NCBI GenBank assembly: GCA_030442055.1
Contig: JAUJEB010000001.1
Coordinates: 2,480,001-2,544,000 of the forward strand
From: Agaribacillus aureus
GTDB lineage: Bacteria; Bacteroidota; Bacteroidia; Cytophagales; Cyclobacteriaceae
Length of the DNA stretch: 64,000 nt
Direction of reading: 5' to 3'
Part shown: positions 1 through 7,948 of the stretch, piece by piece
Numbering within the stretch: the first letter of the stretch is position 1
Layout of the letters: each line of letters opens with the position of its first letter
The notes under the pieces: model-generated
Told to the model about the DNA's origin: nothing
Databases searched by the model: none
What the model saw: only the letters and a program-made list of their open reading frames with translations
Translations under genes and position numbers: made by a program

Positions 1-211
1 CCTGTACCTGGAATTTTAAACAATAACTTCACCAGCCATTGTGTGAAGTGATGAATTTTTTCCGGATCGAAAAGAAAAAATAGGGGTCTGATAATTGATT
101 TATACACGATTAGCCAAGATTTGCTCAAAAATAGAAAAATAAGAACCAATTAGTGGCAACCAAATGTAATTATATGGTGTCTCGTAAACAAGAAACCTAA
201 TTCCTGGAATC

Positions 212-658
212 ATGGGCTATAAAATAAGTATTAGTTTATTGATAGTATTTATACTGTTTGCCTTTACTATCGCTTGCGAGAAGGATCACACAAATACGGA
301 AAAGTCTGGTACTACTGAATTGGAAACTGGCGAATCCAGGAATATGGAACACCAGAAACAGGTAAAACTCAAAGGCACCCCGATTCACATCAGCTTTGAT
401 GAATTAGTTCATGATTTCAGATGCCCAACCGATGTAACATGTGTACACGCCGGCCTGGCAGAGGTAGCCATGATCATTAAAAAGCAGGATTTGACCACCA
501 CACTTCATTTGACGCTTGAAGCGGGACAGCCCGGTAAAGCTTCTGCTGTTTTTGAGAATTACAAATTCACACTGCTGGAAGTTCTGCCGCTCCCCAACTC
601 CCAGGTTACTATTCCCCAGGAAGATTATCGGATTGTCCTCCGGGCAGATAAAATCTAG
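212..658 (+). CDS. Small lipoprotein with RCP-x4-C-x2-AG motif
   Basis: 148 aa, function unknown. The N-terminus is a hydrophobic signal segment (about residues 5-21) ending at Cys22, so it is probably a lipoprotein anchored in the inner or outer membrane. A charged low-complexity linker follows, then a compact beta-rich domain with a conserved-looking FRCPTDVTCVHAG stretch near residues 69-81. A similar RCP...C.WAG pattern recurs in uncharacterised Bacteroidota lipoproteins, from memory, without a known role. The two cysteines of the motif could form a disulfide in the periplasm. The stop codon overlaps that of the convergent xerD gene inside the palindrome CTAG. The 211 bases upstream hold no gene I can support. 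Confidence 0.75.
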   Translation: MGYKISISLLIVFILFAFTIACEKDHTNTEKSGTTELETGESRNMEHQKQVKLKGTPIHISFDELVHDFRCPTDVTCVHAGLAEVAMIIKKQDLTTTLHLTLEAGQPGKASAVFENYKFTLLEVLPLPNSQVTIPQEDYRIVLRADKI

Positions 659-1554
659 CTTCTGGGATGAAATTCCCTGATTACCTGCTTCAGGTAATCT
701 CTGTCCAGATGCGTATAGATTTCAGTGGTGGTAATAGATTCATGGCCGAGCATTTCCTGTACGGCCCTTAAATCGGCGCCCCCCTCAATTAAATGGGTGG
801 CAAAAGAGTGACGAAAGGTATGGGGACTCACGCGCTTTTGCATCCCGATTTTTAGTGCTAAATCCTTTATTACCGTAAAAACCATTACCCTGGTCAGCTT
901 TCTGCCCCTTCGATTTAAAAATATATAATCTTCAAACCCATCTTTTATAGGCACGTGACATCGGATCTCTTCCAGGTAAATGACCATATATTTTAAAGCA
1001 TCACTTCCAATAGGCACCAGGCGTTCTTTATTCCCTTTCCCTATTACTCTTATGAATCCTATATCTCTGTAAAGATTGGATAGCTTTAGATCTATGAGTT
1101 CCGACACGCGCAACCCGGAACTATAGAGCGTTTCCAACATAGCCCTGTTTCTGGCGCCCTCGGGAGTTGATAAATCGATAGCCGCCAATATCTGCTCAAT
1201 TTCATGATAACTAAGCGTATCAGGTAGTTTACGGCCCAATTTGGGGCCTTCAATCAAAGCAGTCGGATCATCTGTAACAATTTCTTCCAATACAAGGTAT
1301 TTATAAAACGCCTTGAGGCCGGAGAGTATCCTGGACTGGCTATGAGCAGACATCCCAATTTCATTTATATATTCAATAAATTCTCTGATATTTGTATTGC
1401 TAATTGCATCAGGGCCAAGCTGGTGATTGGAGATGTCCAGAAACTGTTTTAGTTTTAGGACGTCATGAAGATACGCTTCTATGGAATTGGCAGAAAGGGA
1501 TCGTTCCAGTTTTAAATAGTGTTCGAATTGTTTTATGCTATGATCCCAGGTCAT
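655..1554 (-). CDS. xerD: Tyrosine recombinase XerD
   Basis: 299 aa, normal length for XerC/XerD. The N-terminal SAM-like core-binding domain covers about residues 1-100 and the catalytic domain about 110-290. All six catalytic residues are visible: Arg149 (GLRVSEL), Lys173 (IGKGNKE), His245 and Arg248 (HTFRHSF), His271 (LGHES) and the nucleophile Tyr280 (EIYTH). The enzyme acts with XerC at dif to resolve chromosome dimers. Bacteroidota carry several paralogues, so XerC or a second XerD-like recombinase is possible; the housekeeping neighbourhood and lack of mobile genes favour the chromosomal enzyme. It is divergent from aroQ, with 46 bases between the start codons. Confidence 0.85.
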   Translation of the reverse strand: MTWDHSIKQFEHYLKLERSLSANSIEAYLHDVLKLKQFLDISNHQLGPDAISNTNIREFIEYINEIGMSAHSQSRILSGLKAFYKYLVLEEIVTDDPTALIEGPKLGRKLPDTLSYHEIEQILAAIDLSTPEGARNRAMLETLYSSGLRVSELIDLKLSNLYRDIGFIRVIGKGNKERLVPIGSDALKYMVIYLEEIRCHVPIKDGFEDYIFLNRRGRKLTRVMVFTVIKDLALKIGMQKRVSPHTFRHSFATHLIEGGADLRAVQEMLGHESITTTEIYTHLDRDYLKQVIREFHPRS

Positions 1555-1600
1555 GATGAAGTTAAATTTAACAAATTGCTTTAATATTTAATCAAAAGCT

Positions 1601-2023
1601 ATGAAGATCCTGATTTTAAATGGTCCCAATCTCAATTTATTGGGGGTGAGAGAAAAAAGTATTTATGGTGAAGACAGTTTTGATGTTTTTTTTGATAAGA
1701 TCTGTCAAAAATTCAGCGAAGTGGATCTTTCTTATTTTCAATCCAACATTGAGGGAGAGATCATAGATAAATTACATGCCACAGGATTTGATCATGACGG
1801 AATTATCTTAAATGCCGGCGGTTACACTCATACCTCTGTGGCCATTGCCGATGCCATCGCGGCCATTAACACGCCTGTTTTTGAAGTGCATATATCTAAC
1901 ATCTACGCACGTGAGGATTTTCGACACAAAAGTCTTCTCAGCAAAAATTGTATCGGTATTATTTCAGGTATAGGCCTGGCCGGTTATGAGATGGCCCTAG
2001 TGCATTTAATTAACAAAAGATAA
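1601..2023 (+). CDS. aroQ: 3-dehydroquinate dehydratase, type II
   Basis: 140 aa. It catalyses trans-dehydration of 3-dehydroquinate to 3-dehydroshikimate in the shikimate pathway, as a cytosolic dodecamer. The N-terminal ILNGPNLNLLG signature is present, with Arg17 and Tyr22 of the flexible lid. Further on come Asn71 in NAGGYTHTSVAIADA, catalytic His97 in EVHISN, and Arg108 in REDFRHKS. Length and motif spacing are standard. It lies 4 bases ahead of the class V aminotransferase gene, so the two are probably co-transcribed. Confidence 0.95.
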   Translation: MKILILNGPNLNLLGVREKSIYGEDSFDVFFDKICQKFSEVDLSYFQSNIEGEIIDKLHATGFDHDGIILNAGGYTHTSVAIADAIAAINTPVFEVHISNIYAREDFRHKSLLSKNCIGIISGIGLAGYEMALVHLINKR

Positions 2024-2027
2024 ATGT

Positions 2028-3089
2028 ATGCTTAATTTCTATCCGGGACCATCAAGGGTAAATTCCAAAATCCCCAGGTATATGCTGGACGCCTACCGGG
2101 AGGGGGTAGTTAGTATTAATCACCGAAGTCCCGATTTTATAGAAATTTCAAAGTCGTGTCAAAAACAGCTTAGAAAAAAACTAAATATACCTGCTGACTA
2201 TTCTATATTTTACACCTCCTCAGCCACGGAAACCTGGGAAATCATTGCCCAATCACTTATTCAAAAAAGTAGCTATCACGTTTTTAATGGTGACTTCGGC
2301 GAAAAGTGGTTTGCCTATACCCAAAAGCTTCATCCAAAATCAACAGGATACGAATTTTCCTACGACCATGCTTTAAAATTGGATGAAATCAACGTCCCCA
2401 GCCAGGCCGAGGTGATTTGCCTGACGCAAAATGAAACTTCCAATGCTACTCAAATTCCCGACTCCTTTATAGGGGAGATCAGAAGGAAGTATACAAACCG
2501 TTTGATCGCCGTAGACGTGACCTCATCACTGGCCGGCATTAACCTGAGCCTTAAAAATGCAGATATCTGGTTTGCATCGGTACAAAAGTGTTTTGGGTTA
2601 CCCGCCGGTTTGGGGCTTATGATTTGCTCTCCCGAAGCCATTGAATACGCTAAAAAGGTCGGTAACCGGCAGCATTATAACAGCCTGAGTGCCATGGTTG
2701 AAAAAATGAAAGATTACCAGACCACCCATACGCCCAATGTTTTGAACATTTATTTGCTACAGCAGGTAATGAGAGCAGCCCCTAAAATAGGGGTAACCCA
2801 TGATAAAACGCTGAAAAGGTTTAAAAATTGGGTGGCCTTTTTATCATCATTTTCGTCTTTTCAACTGTTAAATAGCCATCCTGAAATTCAGTCTTACACT
2901 GTTTTAGCCATTAAAGGCGATGAAAAACTGATTGGCAATATACATCAAAGGGCCAGGCAGGCAGGCATTATTTTAGGCAAGGGTTATGGAAAGTTTAAAG
3001 AGAATACGGTTAGAATTGCCAATTTTCCAGCTATTAAGGAAAGAGAAATTAAAATCTGTCAAAAATTTTTCAAAAGAGGCTTTGAATAA
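2028..3089 (+). CDS. Class V PLP aminotransferase, SerC-like
   Basis: 353 aa, a fold-type I PLP enzyme resembling phosphoserine aminotransferase. It begins with NFYPGPSRV, typical of SerC. Asp163 (AVDVTSS) should hold the pyridine nitrogen and Lys187 (ASVQKCFG) the cofactor Schiff base. SerC converts 3-phosphohydroxypyruvate to phosphoserine, but the sequence departs from canonical SerC elsewhere and no serA is adjacent, so substrate is uncertain. An out-of-frame ATG four bases upstream (2024) is ignored; the ATG at 2028 fits the conserved N-terminus. Its neighbour aroQ suggests an amino-acid biosynthesis role. Confidence 0.8.
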   Translation: MLNFYPGPSRVNSKIPRYMLDAYREGVVSINHRSPDFIEISKSCQKQLRKKLNIPADYSIFYTSSATETWEIIAQSLIQKSSYHVFNGDFGEKWFAYTQKLHPKSTGYEFSYDHALKLDEINVPSQAEVICLTQNETSNATQIPDSFIGEIRRKYTNRLIAVDVTSSLAGINLSLKNADIWFASVQKCFGLPAGLGLMICSPEAIEYAKKVGNRQHYNSLSAMVEKMKDYQTTHTPNVLNIYLLQQVMRAAPKIGVTHDKTLKRFKNWVAFLSSFSSFQLLNSHPEIQSYTVLAIKGDEKLIGNIHQRARQAGIILGKGYGKFKENTVRIANFPAIKEREIKICQKFFKRGFE

Positions 3090-3149
3090 TATCTTTGGCG
3101 AGGTTCTTTTTAACCGCTTTGATCGCGAATCTGATAACAGGACTAAGCT

Positions 3150-3716
3150 ATGCTTAATATTAAAGAGATACTGTCTGTATCACTGATATTATTTTCGGTG
3201 ATTGATATTATTGGCAATATTCCCGTGATTTTGGAGTTGAGAAGTAAGACCGGTAGGATCTATTCGGGTAAAGCCACCATTGTTGCAGGTTTCATTATGA
3301 TTTTATTTTTGTATGCGGGAACAGGCTTGTTGGCATTATTTGGAATCGATGTAGCATCCTTTGCTATTGCAGGCGGGTTAATTTTATTTTTAATTGGTTT
3401 ACAAATGGTATTAGACAGGCACATTTTCAACCCGGAAGTTTCTGACGATACTTCTTCGTCCATAGTTCCATTGGCCTTTCCCTTCCTTGCCGGACCAGGT
3501 ACAATGACCACGATTATAGCACTAAGGGCAGAGTACAATCATGTAAACATTCTCCTTGGTATTGTTATTAACCTGGGCTTGATCTACCTGGTTTTAAAAA
3601 CGTCGGGTTGGATTGAAAAAAAAATCGGCATGGCTGGCATTAGCATTTTAAGAAAAATATTTGGCATTATTTTGCTGTCCATCGCCATTAAATTAATCAA
3701 AACTAATCTCTTTTAA
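3150..3716 (+). CDS. MarC family integral membrane protein
   Basis: 188 aa, almost entirely hydrophobic, with about six membrane segments. It starts with the MarC-type segment LFSVIDIIGNIPVILEL and has the GPGTMTTII motif in the second half, opposite the DIIGNIP motif in the first, giving the two-fold repeat of this family. MarC proteins were once linked to multidrug resistance, but that link was withdrawn and the function remains unknown. Its stop codon abuts the rnhA ATG directly (TAA then ATG), indicating translational coupling. Confidence 0.85.
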   Translation: MLNIKEILSVSLILFSVIDIIGNIPVILELRSKTGRIYSGKATIVAGFIMILFLYAGTGLLALFGIDVASFAIAGGLILFLIGLQMVLDRHIFNPEVSDDTSSSIVPLAFPFLAGPGTMTTIIALRAEYNHVNILLGIVINLGLIYLVLKTSGWIEKKIGMAGISILRKIFGIILLSIAIKLIKTNLF

Positions 3717-4169
3717 ATGATCACTATCTACACAGACGGTTCCTCGCGTGGAAACCCCGGACCGGGAGGATATGGGGTGGTTTTAAAATACAAAAAACAC
3801 CGAAAAGAATTATCAGCAGGTTTTAGAATGACCACCAACAACCGGATGGAGCTATTGGCGGTGATCGTGGGGCTGGAAGCCCTTAAGGAAGAGCAACTCC
3901 CTGTGACCATTTATTCCGATTCCAAATATGTGGTAGATGCCGTGGATAAAGGATGGCTTTGGGGTTGGGTGAAAAAAAACTTCAAGGATAAGAAAAATGA
4001 AGATTTGTGGAAAAGATTCATCCCCGCCTATAAAAAGCAAAAGGTAAAGTTCAGATGGGTCAAGGGTCACGCCGGGATCCCTGAAAATGAAAGATGTGAT
4101 CAGCTAGCTGTCGCCGCCGCCGAAGGAGGGCGATTGTTGGAGGATAAAGGATTTAAAGATCAGAAATAG
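3717..4169 (+). CDS. rnhA: Ribonuclease HI
   Basis: 150 aa, standard bacterial RNase HI, which cleaves the RNA strand of RNA-DNA hybrids using two metal ions. The catalytic tetrad is intact: Asp7 (YTDGSSRGNPGPGG), Glu45 (RMELLAV), Asp68 (YSDSKYVVDAV) and Asp128 (NERCDQLA). His118 (VKGHAG) of the flexible loop is also present. The basic protrusion WLWGWVKKNFKDKK, used for substrate handling, lies at about residues 80-93. It begins on the base after the marC stop. Confidence 0.96.
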   Translation: MITIYTDGSSRGNPGPGGYGVVLKYKKHRKELSAGFRMTTNNRMELLAVIVGLEALKEEQLPVTIYSDSKYVVDAVDKGWLWGWVKKNFKDKKNEDLWKRFIPAYKKQKVKFRWVKGHAGIPENERCDQLAVAAAEGGRLLEDKGFKDQK

Positions 4170-4222
4170 CCCGCCCGATGAAGTAATCACAAGTCCATCG
4201 AACTATTTGGTGTTAACGCACT

Positions 4223-4933
4223 ATGCCCAACGATTATTTTCAGTTTAAAAAATTTATCGTCAAACAGGACAAAACCGCCATGAAGGTGTGTACTGACTCT
4301 TGTATCCTGGGAGCTTATGTTGATACGACTGTTAAAAAGCGAATACTCGACATTGGGACCGGAACCGGATTACTGACTTTGATGTTGGCCCAAAGATACC
4401 AGGTCCCGATAGATGCAGTGGAAATCAACGAGGAGGCTGTTCAGCAGGCGAGGGAGAATTTCCGGCTGAGTCCCTGGTCTGATCGAATCGATGTTTTTCA
4501 CGACGATATTAACAATTTCAAAAATATATCTCTTCATCAATATGACTTAATTGTTTGTAATCCACCGTTTTACACAAATCATCTGCTGGCGGTAGATGCA
4601 GCAAAAAACCAGGCCATGCACAACGAATACCTACCACCTGAGGTGCTGATGCAATCTATTAGCAGTTTGCTATCTCGAACCGGTACTTCTTATATCCTTT
4701 TACCCCCAAAACAGGAGGAGTATTTGGAAACACTTGTAAGTGGTTACGGGTTGTTTATCAATAAGAAACTAATAATCAGGGATCGACCGGGAAGTAATGT
4801 TTTGCGAATAATTTTAAAAATTCGAGGTATTCGAACCCCTATATCCGAGGACCATCTCACTGTGAAAAATTCCGGTGGTGACTATAGCGCCCGCTTTCGC
4901 CAACTTTTGAGTCCATACTACCTTAGGTTATAA
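4223..4933 (+). CDS. tRNA1(Val) A37 N6-methyltransferase, TrmN6-like
   Basis: 236 aa, class I SAM-dependent methyltransferase. The SAM loop ILDIGTGTGLL starts at residue 41, the ribose-binding acidic residue is Glu67 (AVEIN), and the target-amino-group motif NPPFY is at 113-117, diagnostic of N6-adenine or N5-glutamine methylation. The N-terminal FQFKKFIVKQDKTAMKV block matches the YfiC/TrmN6 family, which methylates A37 of tRNA1(Val) in Escherichia coli. The exact substrate here is inferred from family. It is the last gene before a promoter for the sensor kinase. Confidence 0.85.
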   Translation: MPNDYFQFKKFIVKQDKTAMKVCTDSCILGAYVDTTVKKRILDIGTGTGLLTLMLAQRYQVPIDAVEINEEAVQQARENFRLSPWSDRIDVFHDDINNFKNISLHQYDLIVCNPPFYTNHLLAVDAAKNQAMHNEYLPPEVLMQSISSLLSRTGTSYILLPPKQEEYLETLVSGYGLFINKKLIIRDRPGSNVLRIILKIRGIRTPISEDHLTVKNSGGDYSARFRQLLSPYYLRL

Positions 4934-4951
4934 TATTTAAAGGTTGTAAGT

Positions 4952-4985
4952 TTTGTGGTTATTTAACTTTCTATAATTATACTTG
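4952..4985 (+). promoter_or_regulatory. Bacteroidota-type promoter for the sensor kinase
   Basis: TTTG at 4952-4955 and TATACTTG at 4978-4985 (one mismatch to TAnnTTTG) are separated by 22 nt. The start codon of the kinase gene lies 38 nt downstream. The assignment is by consensus only. Confidence 0.45.
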
Positions 4986-5023
4986 CATTCCTAATTTTAT
5001 GGTGTTAAGTATCTCATTTTCAC

Positions 5024-7228
5024 ATGAATAGATTTTTTATTCTTTGCCTGTGGGTTCCTTTTTTTCCATCACTTACCCACGCACAGCCACTCGATAGTCT
5101 CCGACATGCACTTCAATCGGCACAGGATACCGGCCGGGTTGAAATCTTGCAGCGTATTGGCTTTTCCATCGTTAAAAACAATGCTGACTCTGCCATCAGT
5201 GTTTTTGAGCAATCACTTGCGCTTGCGCTCGAACTCAACTACCCCAAGGGAATTATAAATGCCTATAGCGGAATCGCTTATGGATATGAAATGGTCAACG
5301 ATAAATCCAGGGTCATCGACAATTATAAAAAGGCCATTGAAACAGCTGCGGAAAATCAATTGTACAATATGCAAGGCAAAGAATATTTAAACCTGGCCAA
5401 TTACTACGCATTTACTGACAATGCCATTCACGCACTGACCCATTATAAAAAGGCCCTTAAACTTTTCAAGCAAGAGGAAAACAAGGATCAGTTGATCTCA
5501 GTGTATATGCGGATTGGAAATTTGTATGATAACCAGGGTGAATATGTGGAGGCATTAAAGAATAATTTTACCGCCCTGGAGCTGATATCGGCCATTAAAG
5601 ATACGGTGGCATTATCAGGTGTTTATAACAACATTGCCATAATTTATAAAAAGCAAAATAACATTGATGATGCCCTGGTTTATTATCACAAATCACAGGA
5701 AATCTCGAAAAAACACAATGATGCGTGGGGCATGGCTATCTCCAAGGTAAACATTGCCCTGATATATAAGGACAACCATCAGTTGGACACCGCTAAGCTA
5801 ATGTTAAAGGAGGCCTTGAACTTTTTTGAGGTGGAAAACGCCAGCTATCCCCAGGGGCAATTACATCATAATTTAGGAGTGGTCTATTTCGAAGGCAATC
5901 AGCTTGATAGCGCCTTATACTTTCTGAATCGATCTCAGCAACTGGCGGGTAAATACGGGTTTAAAAAAATCATGTCTAAAAATCATATTCAACTCGCTAA
6001 AATTCATCAAAAAAAGGGTAAATACGACAAAGCGTTATTTCATATCGAAAAATCCATAGCCATTGCCAAAGCGATTTCCTCCACAGAAAATGTCGAAGAA
6101 GCGCTGGCTATCAAGCACACGATATACGGAGATAAACACGATATTTCCAACGCATATTCAGCTTTGAAGGAATATCAAACATATCACGATAGTCTGTTTA
6201 ATAGCACCAATTCCAGACAAATAGGGATCCTCAAAACTATTTTTGAATTAAAAGAAAAAGAAAAAGAGGTAGCCTTACTGGAAAAGGAAAAAGAAATTCA
6301 GGGGCTCAATGAAGAAAAAAAACAAGTATTGTATTATCTCCTGGTTTCCGGACTGTTTGGGCTAGGTGTGGTAAGTTTTGTTTTGCTGATCTCCAGAAAT
6401 AATAAATCAAAAGCCAATAAACTTTTGAAGCGCCAATCTGAGGAAATTAAATTAAAAAATGAGAAAATAGAATTACAAAAAAGCAAACTGATAAATAACA
6501 ACGAACATCTGAAATCTTTAAATGAAGACAAAAATGAGCTCATCGGCATTGTCGCTCATGACCTGCGAAGCCCGCTCAACCAGATTAAGGGATTGGTTAA
6601 TATTTTAAAAGTTACTTTAAAAACTGATGCCGAGACGGAAGAGATCATTGAAAGAATTGACAACTCTATGGAACGTTTGAGGGTATTGGTTAACCGCACC
6701 CTGGATCTAAGAGCTATTGAATCCAAAAAAATAAATTTAAACAAAGAAGTTATTAATTTAGGTGAGTTGATGCATTGCCTGTTGGGTAGCTATCGACCGG
6801 TGGCAGGGGAAAAGGATATCAAAATCATTGATAAGCTTACCCTTGATTCGTGTTATATCAAGGTAGATCAGAACTATCTCATTCAAATAATCGAAAATTT
6901 GCTTTGTAACGCCGTGAAATTCTCCCATAAACAATCTAAAATCGAAATACTGGTATACCGGGAGGAGGATAAGACAAAATTAGAAATTATAGATGAAGGA
7001 CCAGGTTTGAGTGAAGAAGATCAAAAGAGGCTATTTATTCCGTTTCAGCAGTTAAGTGCCAAACCTACCAACCAGGAAAAATCAACCGGCCTGGGTTTGG
7101 CTATTGTTAAAAAGTATGTGAATGCGATGGGAGGTCATGTATTCTGTGACAGTCGTTTGGGGCAGGGAGCAAAATTTACAGTGGTTTTTGATACTGTTCC
7201 GGCGCCAGCCTCCAGCCTGGTAACGTAA
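5024..7228 (+). CDS. TPR-containing sensor histidine kinase
   Basis: 734 aa. A signal peptide (about 1-20, ending THAQ) leads into a periplasmic array of about eight tetratricopeptide repeats (roughly 40-390). A coiled coil rich in Lys/Glu follows (about 405-435), then one membrane span (about 437-457) and a second coiled coil. The cytoplasmic kinase part has the H-box with phospho-acceptor His512 (AHDLRSPL), the N-box (IENLLCNAVKFS, about 622), the G1 box (DEGPGLSEED), the F-box (LFIPFQQL) and the G2 box (STGLGLAIV, about 687). The TPR domain probably senses a periplasmic protein partner. No response regulator is fused or adjacent, so it is an orphan kinase. Confidence 0.9.
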   Translation: MNRFFILCLWVPFFPSLTHAQPLDSLRHALQSAQDTGRVEILQRIGFSIVKNNADSAISVFEQSLALALELNYPKGIINAYSGIAYGYEMVNDKSRVIDNYKKAIETAAENQLYNMQGKEYLNLANYYAFTDNAIHALTHYKKALKLFKQEENKDQLISVYMRIGNLYDNQGEYVEALKNNFTALELISAIKDTVALSGVYNNIAIIYKKQNNIDDALVYYHKSQEISKKHNDAWGMAISKVNIALIYKDNHQLDTAKLMLKEALNFFEVENASYPQGQLHHNLGVVYFEGNQLDSALYFLNRSQQLAGKYGFKKIMSKNHIQLAKIHQKKGKYDKALFHIEKSIAIAKAISSTENVEEALAIKHTIYGDKHDISNAYSALKEYQTYHDSLFNSTNSRQIGILKTIFELKEKEKEVALLEKEKEIQGLNEEKKQVLYYLLVSGLFGLGVVSFVLLISRNNKSKANKLLKRQSEEIKLKNEKIELQKSKLINNNEHLKSLNEDKNELIGIVAHDLRSPLNQIKGLVNILKVTLKTDAETEEIIERIDNSMERLRVLVNRTLDLRAIESKKINLNKEVINLGELMHCLLGSYRPVAGEKDIKIIDKLTLDSCYIKVDQNYLIQIIENLLCNAVKFSHKQSKIEILVYREEDKTKLEIIDEGPGLSEEDQKRLFIPFQQLSAKPTNQEKSTGLGLAIVKKYVNAMGGHVFCDSRLGQGAKFTVVFDTVPAPASSLVT

Positions 7229-7260
7229 AGCCTGGCCAAACCATTACCCCTAAATGCAAA

Positions 7261-7298
7261 TGAGGACGAAACTGACTGCTGGTCAAATTTCGCCCTCA
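7261..7298. terminator. Hairpin between convergent genes
   Basis: An imperfect inverted repeat: TGAGG/CCTCA outer, CGAAA/TTTCG middle and TGAC/GTCA inner arms around a five-base loop. It lies between the sensor kinase stop and the stop of the convergent PepSY-like gene and could end transcription from both sides. No T-run follows on the plus strand. Confidence 0.45.
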
Positions 7299-7331
7299 CA
7301 TGTTTAACATTTAGGAATATCAACGCTATGC

Positions 7332-7640
7332 TTAACCTTCCTGCTCTTCTGCTTTCAGAAGATTTCCTTCAGGATCATAAGTTAACGCTAAAGCTTTATC
7401 TTCGCCGGTTATATGAATTTCATAAAGTTTGGATCCACCTTCTTCCTGGGGAGCTATTTCATACATTTTTCCAACGGTCCAGGAAGCATAATCACTTTGT
7501 TCCATCGCTGAAACTACGGCCTGAGGTAATTGCTCTTTGGTAATTTCAGTTTTGTTTTCCTGCACAATAATTGTTGATTGCTCATGAGCATAGGCATATG
7601 CAAAAAGCAACATAAATAATAATGAGAGTTTAGCTTTCAT
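7332..7640 (-). CDS. Small secreted PepSY-like protein
   Basis: 102 aa with an N-terminal signal peptide (cleavage probably after AYAYA, about residue 18). The mature part, about 84 residues, has the pattern seen in small periplasmic PepSY-like (DUF2874-type) proteins of Bacteroidota: EITKEQLPQAVVSAM, an aromatic SW-V-K-YEI core, then LYEIHITG and a YDPEGNLLKAEE hairpin. Such domains are thought to bind or inhibit other proteins, but no function can be assigned here. It is convergent with the sensor kinase gene and monocistronic as far as can be seen. Confidence 0.7.
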   Translation of the reverse strand: MKAKLSLLFMLLFAYAYAHEQSTIIVQENKTEITKEQLPQAVVSAMEQSDYASWTVGKMYEIAPQEEGGSKLYEIHITGEDKALALTYDPEGNLLKAEEQEG

Positions 7641-7948
7641 AACAGTTTTATTTTTGATTTTTTAAATAATTCGCAACCATCATTATTTAAAAACTGTACC
7701 AAAATGCCAAACTATTTATAATAATCTCATTATCAGGTAGTTACATTTTATTGGTCTTGAAATCATCCCGGATTAATGCGGATAATGTTTACAAGTTGTA
7801 GAATAATTCTGCAACTATCAATTGGTGTTCAAACTTATATATATCATTCATTAACAGTCTCTTAACCAAGAATTAATCACACAGATAAAATCATATGGGC
7901 AAGGGATCGCTATGACATTAAAATTCCAATGAAAGTCACCGAGTTCGA
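7641..7948. other. AT-rich intergenic stretch without a gene
   Basis: 308 bases between the start of the PepSY-like gene and the end of the SulP gene, both on the minus strand. It must contain the promoter of the PepSY-like gene and the end of the sulP transcript. I found no exact TAnnTTTG box at a fitting place, no strong hairpin and no open frame of note. Confidence 0.6.

Noticed and set aside
2450-2641. 63-residue frame on the minus strand within the aminotransferase gene
   Set aside because: Shadow of a clearly conserved gene; no independent support.
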